Below, piece after piece: positions 51,801 through 63,000 of a DNA stretch of 64,000 nt. Each line of letters begins with the position of its first letter. Positions within the stretch are counted from its first letter, which is position 1. Source of the DNA: Caenorhabditis elegans. Lineage: Eukaryota > Nematoda > Chromadorea > Rhabditida > Rhabditidae. Made by a program: the position numbers and the translations under genes. The notes below the pieces were generated by a model that was not told the DNA's origin, made no database searches, and saw nothing but the letters and a program-made list of their open reading frames with translations. Where the stretch lies: positions 10,784,501 to 10,848,500 of the forward strand of contig NC_003280.10 of the NCBI RefSeq assembly GCF_000002985.6, read 5' to 3'.

Positions 51801-54800
51801 TGCGGAAAGCGAACAAAACTGCTTGTTTCAATATGATATTCCAAGTTTATGAATCAAAAATTGATATAACAACATAGAAAATGGGTTTGCTCAATCTGAA
51901 AAAATATATATTCATTTTAGTTGCAAAATTAGAAAAAGACCTCAAATTCTGCCCGAGTGTTGCCATTTGAAGTTTTTTTTTCGAATTTTGCAACAGAGAT
52001 TAATATTATTTTCAGATGGAGGGAACCCATTTTCTACATTTTTATACCAATTTTTGATTCGAAAAGTTGGATAATCATATTCAAACAAGCAATCTCCGAG
52101 TATTAGGAATGTATCAGGGGTGGATTCGGCAAATTGCCGATTTGCCGGACATCAATTTGCCGGAAGTTTTTCAAGGATTTTTTTATAACACAAAAAAAAG
52201 TAGATGTATGAACATTCATAGGATGCGTACAATTTTGCCGATTAAAACTTAAATTCCTAAAGTTCCAACAAAAAAAGTGCAAAACTAAAATTTCGGCAAT
52301 TACGGTTTTCCGGCAAATCGACAATTTGCCAAAAAAAAAAAACGTTTACCCCTGGAATGTATATATTTCTGGAAGAAAGTTACCATTCTAATTTTTCGCA
52401 GAAATTTGAATTTTTGGTATAGAAAAAACAAAAAAAATTATATAAAGAAAAATTAAAATCTCTGGATGTGTACAAATAATTTTTTTTCAGGCAGAAAAAT
52501 ACAACGATACAGTCACCAAAATGATTGATTTGATTGAGTATCCCGATTTCATTAGCAATACAATTCTGAACGCTGTTGGGCAGGTATGTATTGGTTTTTT
52601 ATTTTTTTTAGTGCTCAATTTAACGATGAGACTTCCCAAAATTTCGAACAAAAAATATTTAATAAGATTTTCGTTTTTAGATTCTCGTCGTCGACTCATT
52701 GGACGTTGCCAGAGAAATCGCCTACGACGAAGTTGCCAAAACTCGAATGATTACTCGGCGTGGAGATGATGTGAGAACGAATGGAATTATGACTGGAGGA
52801 TACAATGATCCAGGAAATAAACCGGCACTGATTGCACTCGAACCAATGTATGCACGAAGACCACAGATTGAAGCTCAACAGAGAGAGCTGGACGCTTTGA
52901 ATCGGGAGCTGCAGCTTACCGAAGCATCATCGCAGAAATGTCGTGATTTGAACAATCAACTAGCGACAGCAATGAGAAAATTGGCTCAAGTGAAGACAAA
53001 TATCAATAATTCAGAGTTTGGAATTGTGGTTCGTGATTTGAAGGTGCACAGTGAGGAATATGAGAAGAATCAGGCAGAAATTGAGGCAACGGTTAAGACT
53101 TTGAAAGATGTTGAAGACAAGATTAAAACACTTGAATCTATGAAGAATAAAGACAAGAATTCGCAAGAAAAACGGAAGAAGGAATTGACCGCATTGCTAC
53201 AGAAAGCTGAGCAGACTGTAGCACAGAATAAGAATCGAGGAGAGAAGGCAAGACGAGAAGTCATGTTGCTACAGTGAGTATGAGCTTATGGGCTTGATTT
53301 TAAAAAAAACGAAAAAAAAAAGTTTCGGCACTTTTTTTACCGTAGTAAATTTTTTTCGGTGAAGAAATTTTTTTTTATTTCTCTTCCAAACAAGGGTGTC
53401 GGTCAGGGCTGTTGCAAAAAAAATTTCCGATTTTTTAAAATTCATACCAACTAAAACAAAAAATTTTTTTTGGTTCGAAAAAAACCAAAAAAAAAAACTG
53501 ATGTAAAAATTTTCGATTTTTAAAAGCAAATTTGGTTTGTTTTTAAAAAAAAATATCAAAATTTCTTATGAAACGGAAAAAAATCGAATTTTTAAGCTTT
53601 TTACGAAAAATTGACATTTTTTCGCAAAAAATTCAAAAAATTTTCGGTTTTCCAGTAATTTTTAAAAATCGAAAAACCGAAAAAAACAACATAAAAATCG
53701 TATTTTCGCTTCAAAATCAGAAAAACCCCCATCTTTGTCAAAAAAAAACCCAAAAAATGTAGATTTTGTGAATAACAGCAATAAAATACGATTTCAGAGC
53801 CACTGTGGAAGAAATGGAAAAGACAATAAAAAAAGACGAAGGCATATGGGAGCAGAAGAAGAAAGAATGTGATGAGTTGGAAGAAAAGCTGCCAAATGCA
53901 ATAGCAGCGCTCAAGGATGCTGAACTCGAACAAAAAGCGGCTCAGGCAAAGCTGAACGATTTGAAGAATAATCAACGTCAAATTAGCACTCGACTCGGAA
54001 AAATCGCCAAAGAATGTGATGCATTGATAAGGGAGAAGGCGAAAACTGTAAGTTTCGACGCATTGGAATTTGGAAAATGGAGGAATTCGTTTTAATATAC
54101 TCGGAATTTTTCAATATACGAGAGAAAAATGCAAAAGAAATCACTGAAGATCGAAAATTTCAAATTTCAAAAATTTGAAGTTTTAAATTCTCTCCAAAAT
54201 GAGAACTGTGAGTCAGTCTGCGCACCAATGAGCGATTCGTTCCGCCCACTTTTCAACCAATCAGGCGAAGTGGGCGGGTCAGCGGTGTTCGGCAAATTTG
54301 CCGTGGTCGTCATCAATGGTGTCGGTTTTTCGATTTTTTGAAAATTGAAAAACCGAAAATTTTCGTTTTTCGATTTTCACCGAAAAACATCGAAAAAATC
54401 GAAAAATGACACCCTTGGTCGTCATACTCAGTAAATCGCAATATTTTTGGAGCTCAAAAAGTACCAAAAATAATGGAAAAAACTTCACTGGTTTTCGTTC
54501 GATTGGCAAAATTTTTATAAAAAATTTGAATGTGTGCGGCTAATTTGAAAATTTGCCGAGCTCGGTAAATTCGGCAAGCCCACATTTTTGAAATTTTTTC
54601 GTTCCCGGCAAATTCTGATAATTTGCCGCATGTAGACTGAGTTCGAAGACGGTGATTAAAAAAAATTAAAGGATTAAAGGAAGATCCGTTCTTCAAGTGC
54701 TATGCACTGCGGATCTGGGATTCAGGTACACTGCCTGGTGGTGATCCCTCTGGGCTGTAATTTAAGCCACGTCCTAGCCGGGGACTGTGGCCGATAATCC

Positions 54801-56721
54801 AGTCGTGGATTGCTCCACTTCCCAATGGAGGCTGGGTGAACCTAGGGGGTGAGGCCGGACTTGAACTCGTGACCTCCAGACTGCTAGCGACCACCACTAC
54901 CGACTGAGCTATCTGCCCCCATCATTAGAGGAAATTGAAATTTTTTGAAAGTTGAAATCGTGGATCTTTCTTGATTTTTTATTTTTTCAGTATATTGGAT
55001 TATTTCAAGTATTTTTCAAACTAAATCCCCACTTCACATATATAATTTCCAATTCTCTGCATAAATGATAATTCTATTTCAGAAAAGCAAGCGAGAAGAA
55101 AAAGAAAAAGAATTGACTTCTCTTCAACAGTCTGAAGCTTCAAATCGGAAAGAAGCTCGTTCAAAGTTGAAAAAGTTTGAATGGTTATCCGATGAGGAGG
55201 CTCATTTCAATAAAAAGGGTGGTCTATATGATTTTGAAGGATACACAGTCAGCAAAGGAAAAGATGAGATTAAGGAACTCACTGATAAAATTGAGACACT
55301 TGAACGATCGTGCTGCATTCAAAATGTGTCGAATTTAGATACATGTGAAGCTAAGGTGAGAATCAGGAGAAAGAGCGTCGTCGAAAACTAGAAAACTCAA
55401 AAAACTGAAATAAATGGGCAAAAAAAATTTATGGAAAAATACATTTATTTAAAAAAAAAATTGGAATTATTACAGAAAGCTGAGCTGAAAAACGATTGAA
55501 AAATAGGATGTTGCTTTTTATTACAAAGAAACATTCGTTTAAAATACTGAAATTTTTAATTTTTTTTGAAAAAGACATATTTTTTGATTTTTTTCTTAAA
55601 TCTTCAATATTTCTAGGTCCTGGACATCAAAAACAAACGAGAACGCATCACGGAGGACTTCAACATGTTGAAAAAAACGATTGCCACCCTCGACAAGAAG
55701 AAAGTGGACGAGTTGATTAGGGCACACGAGTCGGTGAACAAGGTGCGTCGCGCGTGGTCTAGTGGTTAGCATGTGTGCGCTGTGTGCAATCGCTCGCGGG
55801 TTCGAGGCCGGCAGCATGTCAATGATGTCTAAAAAATTACTACGATTTAATTCGAATTGCTGTGAGATCAATCTTATACAATTCTGAGACACTTTTGCCG
55901 ATCTTGAGCCCTTTTTTTCAATTTTTTTTGAGATAATAAATAAAATGAAAGAATGTATATTTTCAGGACTTTGGACAAATCTTCAACTGCCTGCTTCCCG
56001 ATGCCCATGCCTCACTGGTACCTCCAGAGGGAAAGACAGTTTGTGAGGGTCTTGAAGTGAAAGTCTCATTCGGTGGAGTCGTCAAGGATAGTTTACATGA
56101 ACTTTCTGGAGGACAGCGGTCTCTTGTCGCGTTGTCACTGATTTTAGCTATGCTGAAATTCAAGCCAGCTCCATTGTATATTCTCGACGAAGTTGATGCG
56201 GCCCTTGATTTGTCACACACCGCGAATATTGGAATGATGATCAAGACGCATTTCCATCATAATCAGGTTAGTTTTTAAAGATTTCGCTTTAAAAAAAACC
56301 GAAAAATAGTCTCAAATTCAGGAAAAAAGATATTTTCAATCTTGCTATTTCCTTCGTTTTCCGTTGTGCTTTTTTCTGAATCTTAGTCTATTTTCGGATT
56401 CTTTAATGCAAAAAAAGTACTTCTCAAAATTAAAATAATTTTTTGCAGTTCATCATCGTCTCACTCAAACAAGGAATGTTCTCAAATGCAGATGTTCTCT
56501 TCCAAACACGTTTTGCCGATGGACATTCTACATGTACACGTCTCAATGGAGGAGATATTGCAGTACTTTGCCAGGATAAAGTTCTACAGGCACAAGCTCT
56601 TGAGCTCACAGATGCTGGAAAAGCAAAGAAGGACGCCGCCGCCAAGAAGGGAGCTCAGAAGAATGACAAAGAACCTCCAAAGAAGAAGCCTATTGTCGTC
56701 GACGACGATGACTTCGAGTAG
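39884..56721 (+). CDS. mix-1: MIX-1, SMC2-class ATPase of condensin and dosage compensation
   Basis: Fifteen exons: 39884-39977, 40064-40147, 40307-41238, 41290-41441, 41902-42007, 42057-42196, 42996-43152, 47398-47559, 52491-52583, 52681-53273, 53798-54047, 55083-55355, 55617-55742, 55967-56266 and 56449-56721. All join in phase to 1244 residues. The N-terminal head starts [15 protein letters not shown] and has a Walker A loop GYNGSGKSN at residues 32-40. Two long coiled coils flank a hinge at about residues 500-640. The C-terminal head carries the ABC signature [16 protein letters not shown] and Walker B with D-loop ([15 protein letters not shown]). MIX-1 pairs with SMC-4 in condensins and DPY-27 in the X-chromosome dosage compensation complex. 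The tail is basic, then acidic (DDDDFE). Introns 7 and 8 exceed 4 kb and are full of repeats; intron 7 hosts another gene. Confidence 0.97.
42197..42995. repeat. Duplicated repeat in mix-1 intron 6
   Basis: The motif TTCCGGCCGTTATGACACTG followed by AAAAGTTGGTAAAATTCGAG at about 42520-42560 recurs as TTCCGGCCGTTACTACACTG then AAAAGTTGGCAAAATTCAAG at about 42788-42828. Inverted and degenerate relatives (GCGAGCGGAACTTGG) lie near 42308. The rest is AT-rich intron sequence. Confidence 0.6.
43374..44605 (-). CDS. KCTD8/12/16-like protein nested in a mix-1 intron
   Basis: Exons in transcript order are 44605-44215, 43987-43764, 43709-43587 and 43496-43374, in phase, encoding 286 residues. The N-terminal BTB/T1 domain (residues 1-105) opens [21 protein letters not shown] and contains [19 protein letters not shown]. 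The C-terminal half (from [14 protein letters not shown], about residue 131) matches the H1 domain of vertebrate KCTD8, 12 and 16, which are auxiliary subunits that bind GABA-B receptors and G-protein beta-gamma. The whole gene sits inside mix-1 intron 7 on the opposite strand. I chose M at 44605, two bases after a strong acceptor (TTTTACAG); an upstream ATG at 44620 would lie before that acceptor. A more distant 5' exon or trans-splicing is likely. Confidence 0.9.
44606..46577. other. Mix-1 intron sequence upstream of the nested KCTD gene
   Basis: About 2 kb without a supported exon, presumably including the promoter or 5' UTR of the KCTD gene. It contains a CCTCCTC/GTCCTCGTCC/ATCATC-rich simple-sequence block at 45890-45985 and purine-rich stretches (46165-46220). 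Overlapping open frames on both strands here reflect this composition. Confidence 0.4.
46578..46797. repeat. Near-perfect 220-bp palindrome
   Basis: Two arms of roughly 100 bases are almost exact reverse complements. The left arm runs from ATTACCGGTACAGAGAGTGT to ATTTACGAAAT (about 46687). The right arm runs from ATTTCGTAAATCGACAC to ACACTCTCTGTACCGGTAAT. I saw one arm mismatch in the middle (CAACGGGGCGG against CAATGGGGCGG). The loop is about 10 bases. The arms are GC-rich in places (GGGGCGGGGCGCGCGGAAG), unlike the surroundings. Confidence 0.92.
47625..47845. repeat. Palindromic element, GTAAATCG family
   Basis: Inverted repeat in mix-1 intron 8. The left arm contains ATTTGACGCGCAAAATATCT, TAGCGAAAACTACAGTAATT and GATTTACGGGCT. 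The right arm is the complement: GAGCCCGTAAATCG, then AATTACTGTAGTTTTCGCTA, then TTGTGCGTCAAATATGTTGC. Arms are about 95 bases. Fragments of the same family occur at 27764-27800 and 28285-28350. Confidence 0.85.
48077..49310 (+). repeat. Minisatellite, about 10 copies of a 123-bp unit
   Basis: Units beginning GAAGAGGTATTGGGTTGGGA start near 48077, 48200, 48323, 48445, 48567, 48690, 48802, 48925 and 49089, with a decayed tenth copy near 49210. Each contains several GTACTGTAG words (TACTGTAGTAGTACTGTAGG). Copy 7 follows a unit shortened by about 11 bases, and copies 8-9 carry a variant linker (TTTTGAGTTTAAAACATTTT). It lies wholly within mix-1 intron 8. Confidence 0.95.
49311..52490. other. Remainder of mix-1 intron 8
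   Basis: About 3.2 kb of non-coding sequence. It includes low-complexity purine/pyrimidine stretches (50330-50560 and 51270-51330) and a CGGCAAATTGCCG-type palindromic repeat at 52110-52345, shortly before exon 9. Several short open frames (49880, 51456 and others) have no domain, no convincing splice partners and no codon pattern I can support. Confidence 0.5.
54225..54645. repeat. Dispersed repeat fragments in mix-1 intron 11
   Basis: It contains paired CCAAT-like segments (CACCAATGAGCGATTCG and CAACCAATCAGGCGAAG), an inverted stretch around GGTGTCGGTTTTTCGATTTT and AATGACACCCTTGG (54318-54415), and a CGGCAAATT/AATTTGCCG family fragment (54530-54640). Confidence 0.5.
54683..54923 (-). mobile_element. 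tRNA-derived SINE with target-site duplication
   Basis: Read on the minus strand from about 54920, the element opens with a tRNA-like head. GGGGGCAGATAGCTCAGTCG supplies the A box (TAGCTCAGTCGG), and GTCACGAGTTCAAGTCCGGC supplies the B box (GTTCAAGTC). The GGGGG start can pair with CCCCC downstream of the B box. About 165 bases of non-tRNA body follow, ending near GAACGGATC. Flanks ATTAAAGGAA (54673-54682) and ATTAGAGGAA (54924-54933) match at 9 of 10 bases, as expected for an aged target-site duplication. It lies in mix-1 intron 11. Confidence 0.75.
55745..55816 (+). repeat. tRNA-like sequence (SINE head or tRNA pseudogene)
   Basis: Three bases after the exon 13 donor of mix-1, the sequence has an A box within GTGGTCTAGTGGTTAGCATG and a B box GGGTTCGAGGCC spaced about 45 bases later. 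The T-stem is imperfect and I cannot draw a good acceptor stem or anticodon arm. A working tRNA gene is therefore unlikely; a SINE head or tRNA fossil fits better. Confidence 0.6.
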
Positions 56722-57098
56722 ATTGAATAATTCAGATCTCAATGTAAATTCTCCCCCCTCTCTGATCTTACTTTATTTTTCAATCTCGATGTTTCATTTA
56801 TTTATTTCAATATATTTACTATTTTCCCATTTTTTCCATTTGTTTCATCTCATAAAGGTGAGTGTATTTTACTTGTGTTTTTTTTTGGAAAATTTATCAG
56901 AATGAATCATGTGACAAGATTAAAGCGGAATCTCATGGTGGCAAGGGTCAATAACAAAGTTGATTTAATGCTTAAACAATAGAATAAGTTAAGTAGGAAA
57001 AAAGCGAAATGCGTGTGGTGAAGGGCAAAATATGCGATCGATGTGAGATTTTTTGGAATGACAAATGTAGTAATATAAATTGAATAAATTTAGTGAAT
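56722..57098. other. Convergent 3' space, mix-1 and four-pass membrane gene
   Basis: 377 bases between the two stop codons, AT-rich, presumably the two 3' UTRs. No gene is supported. Confidence 0.4.
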
Positions 57099-59122
57099 TC
57101 AAACAAAATTGGTAGTCGTCGTGGTGGTCGTTGTCGTTGTGGTAGTGGTTGTGGTGCTCGTAGCATGTGCTCCTGTGATCTTCGACGTACGATCACCCTC
57201 AATGACGACTTGTACAAGACCCTTGATCTGCCCATTTGGAGCCGCACGGAACAGGAGCATCACGATTTTTGTGCACGCAAATGTCAGAATTGCACATGTT
57301 GCCTGGAAAAAATTAAGTTTTTTATGATGAATACACGCTCCGCCCCCGAAGCGAGGGTCTCGTTAGGTAATTGGCGGTAATGCAGTGAATTCGAATTTTT
57401 TTGATTAGTTTTGACAATTTTCAAGCATTTTTCGTCTGTTTTGCTAGGTTTTCAGTAGTTTTTAATGATTTTATAGTCGAAATTTATGAAAAAAAAATCA
57501 GATTTTTTAAACATAATTTAGACAAAAAAAATCACGGAAAATGCTTGAAAATCGAGGAAACTAACAGAAAAGTTTGAATATACAGTTTTACCGCCAAATA
57601 CCTAATAGCTTTATTTTTCGTTTTTTTTTTGGAAAAAAGGTAAGCGAAAAAAGAAAAAATTCCGATCCACTGGAAAACTCATAAATCTTCAGAATTTTTT
57701 TTTCCAAAAATTACAAAAGGGTTAATTTTTAATCAAGATTTTGAAGTTTTTCAAAATAAAATTTTAAATTTACAATTTTTTTTGTCGTTTTTTGGGTTCT
57801 TAAAAAAAGTATTTATTTGTCCCTAAAACTACGGTAATTTATGATTACCGTGAGAATCGCGTAGACAATAATGAGCCGGAAACTGAAACGAAGCGAATCA
57901 ACAAATCCGATGAGTACAATCAGCGTTGAGACACCCATTCCGATACAGCATACTGCAGACGTTAGGAATACCTGAAAATTGTTTAAATTAATACGAAAAT
58001 CTAGTTTTTTTTCTTTTTCTTTTTTTTTGAAAAAAAAAACCATAAAAACCTGTTAACCTGCCACTAACAGAAAAGTTCATATATTTCCAAATGTTATGTG
58101 TTTTTCAAAAAAATTATACTTATAAAACCATTGCCATTTTGATCAAAATATTAAAGTTTCTTCCAAAATACTTTTTTTTTCGTTTTCGAAAAAAAAAACT
58201 CGGATCATTCGAGTCATACCAAAAGCGTCGCCGGAATGTACAGAGCGCGTCCAGCGATGAGAAAAACGCGACGATGGAATCCGAAAACGTGGATAATGTT
58301 GTGAACAATACTGCAGACGAGGAGAAGTGTGAGAATGAAAATGACGAATGATGTTCCTTCGTATAGAAATGGAGCAAAGTAGAAGACGATCAGTGAGATG
58401 AGAGAGAAGAGCTGCAATTCAGATTTTGATATAATTTTTTAAAATATTTTTTGTTTTCCCGACTCTGTGGAATTTTTAAATTTTTCAAATATAAAATTAA
58501 AATTTTAAATTCTAATAATTTCCATCCATTTTTTTCTGTAAAAAAAATAAATTATTAATAAATCGACATTTTCCGATTTTTTTCTTTTTCCAAAAAAAAC
58601 CCCTGAAAAATCTAACATTTTGGGTTCTTTGGAAAAGCTAGGAAAAAAACAATTTCCTTTTTTTTAGTTAATAATTAAAATTCCGACGTTGTTGAGAACA
58701 TCTTATAAATTTCAAATATTTCTTGTATTTCTCTATTAAAAAAACGCATTTTTTGAAATCAAAATTAACATAAATTGGATCGTTTCGGTGTTTTGTGAGA
58801 AAATAATGATTAAAAAAGAAATTTAAATATTTTAGATTAATCGGAATTTTAGATTTTTTCGACTATTGGAGAACACCTACCAAATTTCAAAAATTTCCGT
58901 TTTTAAAAATTCGTATTTCTTTCTTTTGATAAATCTTTATCCTCTCTTTTTTTAAATTTTCTAAAAATAAATAGTTTTACGAATATTTTTGAGAAAGCAA
59001 GATGATTTTTTTTAATTAATAAATACTTTTTAACAAATATTTACCGTCTGAAATCCCATAAGAACCCCGAAAGGCCATTGCATGAAGAATCGAAAATCAG
59101 CATTAGTTCGAACGGCTTCCAT
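57099..59122 (-). CDS. Four-pass membrane protein with polythreonine tail
   Basis: Exons in transcript order are 59122-59045, 58411-58220, 57971-57849 and 57302-57099, all phase 0, encoding 198 residues. Hydrophobic segments fall at about 14-43, 48-72, 88-113 and 118-148, and both ends are likely cytoplasmic, as in MARVEL or other tetraspan proteins; I cannot name the family. The C terminus has a run of 15 threonines near the end, before a final NFV. All four threonine codons are used in the run, so it is not simple trinucleotide slippage and may be kept by selection. The ATG follows the acceptor TTTTACAG by one base, suggesting trans-splicing. Introns contain AT-rich filler and copy 2 of the CTAACGAG palindrome. 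Confidence 0.82.
57333..57605. repeat. Palindromic repeat, CTAACGAG family, copy 2
   Basis: The left arm ACGCTCCGCCCCCGAAGCGA then GGGTCTCGTTAGGTAATTGG pairs with the right end TTTACCGCCAAATACCTAAT (57588-57607). The right arm seems truncated: the CTCCGCC segment is missing. Confidence 0.65.
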
Positions 59123-59439
59123 TCTGTAAAATGTGTGTGGAATGCTATTCTTTTTCTCTGTTTATTCCGATAGTAAACAAATTACTAGAGAAGCAGCAGT
59201 AAGAGAAAGATATTCAGAGAAATAGAGGAAAAATATTGAAACGACGATTAGACACTATATCATTCTTGGGAAAATGTGATTTTACTTATATTAGAAATAT
59301 TTATTATGATCTTTTTTCTTTTTAAATCTGGGAAGTTAAAAAACAAACAAACAAAATACATGGTGCCCGTTGGGACGCGACGGAGAATCGCGTCAGAAAT
59401 GGTATGAGTCATAGGGTTGTGGAAAATAGTCTCAATTTG

Positions 59440-60029
59440 AAATCGAGGTGCAAATGCGCTCCACTGGGCCAAATTAAAAACTCTCCGCCTCCAAACCAAG
59501 GGTCTCGTTAGGTATTTGGCGGGAGAAGCGGAAATTCAAATTATTTCAAGTATTTTTCTACTTTTTTGCCCCGCTTTCCGAAGTTTTTCTCAACTTCACA
59601 TGCATTTTCGACGAAAAAATTACTGAAAACTACGGAAAACATAGCATTTAAAACATTTGAATTTCCGCCTTCTTCCGCTAATTCCCTAACGAGACCCATG
59701 GTTTGGAGGCTGAGCATTTTCAATTGACCGTGGAGCGCGTTTTTTCAATCGAAAAAACTTCCACACCCTATAACACATAACAAAAACCCAGAAAATGAGA
59801 GAAAATGGGGGGGGGGGGGGGGGAAATGGTGGGGAAGAAGAGATCGATTGAATTACATTTGGTCACATCGATCATTCTTTTGCTATCACAATTAGAAGTT
59901 GTCCGGAATTTGAAATTGTCTGAGAAGTTTGAGTGGGAAAATAAAACAGAGAGGAAAAGTAAACACTGTGAAAAATATAAAAAGTCTATCCAAAAACGAC
60001 AAACTAATTTCGTGATCTTCTTGAATATA
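59440..60029. repeat. Palindromic repeat copy 3 and G17 tract
   Basis: This lies between two minus-strand genes. At about 59470-59718 the CTAACGAG family is nearly complete: GCCTCCAAACCAAGGGTCTC and GTTAGGTATTTGGCGG on the left, CCGCTAATTCCCTAACGAG and CCCATGGTTTGGAGGC on the right. A run of 17 guanines lies at 59807-59823. The rest is AT-rich, presumably the 3' UTR of the right-hand gene and upstream sequence of the left-hand gene. Confidence 0.75.
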
Positions 60030-63000
60030 TCACTCCAAATTGTACCCGTTTGGCTGTCTAACCAGCACCCGCTGATTTGTGTCTATTGATGGCTCATCGA
60101 TTGCTGCTCCACGGAGCATTCGGGCTTTTGCAGCTCGAAGTTCGATCGCGTGAAGCTCTTGATTTCGCTTTTCTTGCACTTCGATGGAGCGGATTTCTCT
60201 GGAATTATAAAGTTTAAGTTTTAGATGGGTTCATAAATATTAAATTGGCAAATTTGCACAAATTTCTATTATACCATGTTGTTTCAACATTTTCCATTAA
60301 AACATAGTATTAAAATATAGAAAATTACTTGTTTTTTCTGAAAATAACATAAATTTCAGCTGAAAAATTTGCAAAAGTGCTCAAAAATGGCCTGAAAATT
60401 GTCATCCTCGATTATCGGATTTGACAATTTCCAGGGCCAATTTGGAGTACTTTCTCGAATATTTCAGTCAAATTAGAAGTTATTCTTAGATAAATCAAGT
60501 GATTTTCTATAATTTTACACTAATTTTCAATGATAAATATTGGAAAAACATGGTGCAATTCCATAATTTCCAAATTAACAAAATTTTTCTTACAATTCCA
60601 ATTTTTCATTGAGCAATTCTGTATGTCGAATTTCAACTTCCATTTTTCGAAGCAACAAAGCTTCTTTCTTCTGTTCAAATGTCGATGTGACTGAGGATGC
60701 TCCGGGGCTTCTGAAAATATGTTAATAGTTGAAAATTAACAAAGATCTCTCACTTTTCTGACTCAATCCGTGACCGTTTTGCCGCCGGTGGCTGAATTGG
60801 ATGAGTGATGGCAATCTGTGGAGGTGATGCAGTAGATGAGTGTGGAATTGCGTAAACCGATGGAGCTGTGGCTGATCGAGAAGTTATTTTTCTGAAAAAA
60901 ACGTTCAGGTTATTGAAAAAAAGGTAGTTTTGTGGGCTTTTGCCTATAAAAAATTTATGGAATTTTTCTAAATTTCTAAAGTGATTTTTTTTCAATTTTG
61001 CAACAAGAGCATGCTAAATTATTTTTGAACTACCGGCATTTTCCACATTTTTGCGGTTTCCTGCTGTGAAACATAAATTGTCAATTTTTCAGACAATTTT
61101 CCGCAAAAAAACTAGCCAATTGGAGATGAAACTCTAAAATTTTTTTCAAAAATAATTCTGTCCTTTGCAAATTAAAAAAAAATCATTTGAAAATTTCAGA
61201 AAAAGCTACAGGGTTGGGACTTTTTTTTTGGTATATTGACGAAAAATGTTTTTTTTTGTTGGTTTTTTAGACAAAAAAAACAGGAAAACTTTCACTTTTT
61301 CAGCGTTTTTTTTAAATAACTTCAAGCATTAAATTTTTTTGGTATTTATTTTTTATTTTTCGGTAACTTTAATTTTTTCTTTTTTTGGTCCAAAATCAAA
61401 ACCAATTTTTTTGTTTTTGGTCCCAACTACTACTAACTTAGATATCGGTGACTTTGTAAGTGCCCGAGCCTGCTGTAGAGCTGCATCCACAGATAAACTC
61501 GGTGATACGTGCGTCGCTTTTATATAATCCAGAATATTATCAGCGGTAGTCGTAGAGACAGGTGTAATTGGCACTGGAATCGATAGAGGAGTATTTATTG
61601 CAATTTCTTCAGTTTTTGGAATGAACATCTCGTCTTTTGATTCGAAACTTGACGCTATTTCCTGAAAAAAAATTTTGAGTTTTTTCTTCTCAAGAAAAAT
61701 GAAAAAATCATTGAAAAATAATTACCGGCGTATCCGTACTATCCTGATTAACAGATCGAAAAATGAATGATCTTAGAAGATCAACACTATCAGTTGATTG
61801 TTGTGATGTATGAGATGCAGTTGATCCTTGAGAAATGAATGAGCTTGTCGCTTGATTGAACGCATTGGCCAGCGATGTCGTTGAGATTATTTCCAGGACG
61901 ATTTTGTCGAGTTCTCTGGAATTTTTTAAAAATAACTTTGTTATATACTGTACTAGGTCTCGACACGATTGAAAAATCTAATTTTTAACTACCGTATTCG
62001 TAATTATTTCTCCGTTTTTACCTGCTTTTCATAAATTTTTAAGAAAATATATAGTTTTTGCATTGAAATTGAGAGAAACTATATCAGTGAAAATTGCGAA
62101 ACATGTGTGGGAACGGTAGCTAAAAATTTTCAATCGCGTCGAGACATGGCTTTGCTTCGAAAATCGCACAATTTTGCGAATCAGTAATATGATTTCAATA
62201 ATTTTCTTCAAATTCAAATTCTCACCCCAATTTTCCACCGGGTCTTGTCAGGTTCTCACTTCGAGCCAACGCATGTCTCCTAACATATTGCCAGTCGTGA
62301 TCCCGTAACCGAGCCCATGGTTTTCCTTTATAGCTCTCCAAATTCGCAGATTCAACTTCCGCGGCTACTCGTTTCCACGAATCTTCTTTCGATCGAGGGG
62401 TGATCTGGAATATTGTATGGTTATGATCAAGGTTTTTTTTTTCTAAAAATCGAACATTTAAGATTTTTTAATGGAAAAAATCCGTTTTTTTTTTTGAGAA
62501 AAAATAGCTTAAGATGCTGGACGTTTTTCTTTTTTTTTGAAGAAAAGAAAACTTAATAAAATTTTTAAATTCTATTTTAAAACTTTTTACCCTGTAAAAA
62601 ACCCGAAAAAATCGGACATTTTCATTTACGAAATTGTAATTTGATAAATTTTTGAGAAAATCTTCCAATTTCGGGCGTGGGTCAGTTTTCAGCATGGCCC
62701 GACAGTTCCCAGTTTGCGCCCCGTACTATATTCTCCGTGTGTTTTCAAATAGTGCGGCGCGCTACCCGTGAGATGTCGGGCCGTACTGAAAAGTTACGCA
62801 CAACGGCACGAGATTCTGTTCAGTTTTTTTTCTCAATTTTGAATTTTTCTGAAATATATTCGAAAAGGGTAAAACACTTTCTTTTACAATAATTTTTTAA
62901 ACTAATTTTTAGAAATTTATGCGTAGAAATTTCAAATTTTCTCGAAAAATAATCAAACCTCATGTCCATCGCAATCTCCAAACAACGAGCTCTTATGCTT

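Noticed and set aside
54847-54920. Functional tRNA gene on the minus strand
   Set aside because: A and B boxes are good, but anticodon and T arms are imperfect and a SINE body with flanking duplication follows.
57109-57327. Plus-strand frame beginning with a long valine run
   Set aside because: It is antisense to the polythreonine-coding last exon of the four-pass membrane gene, which has proper splice sites.
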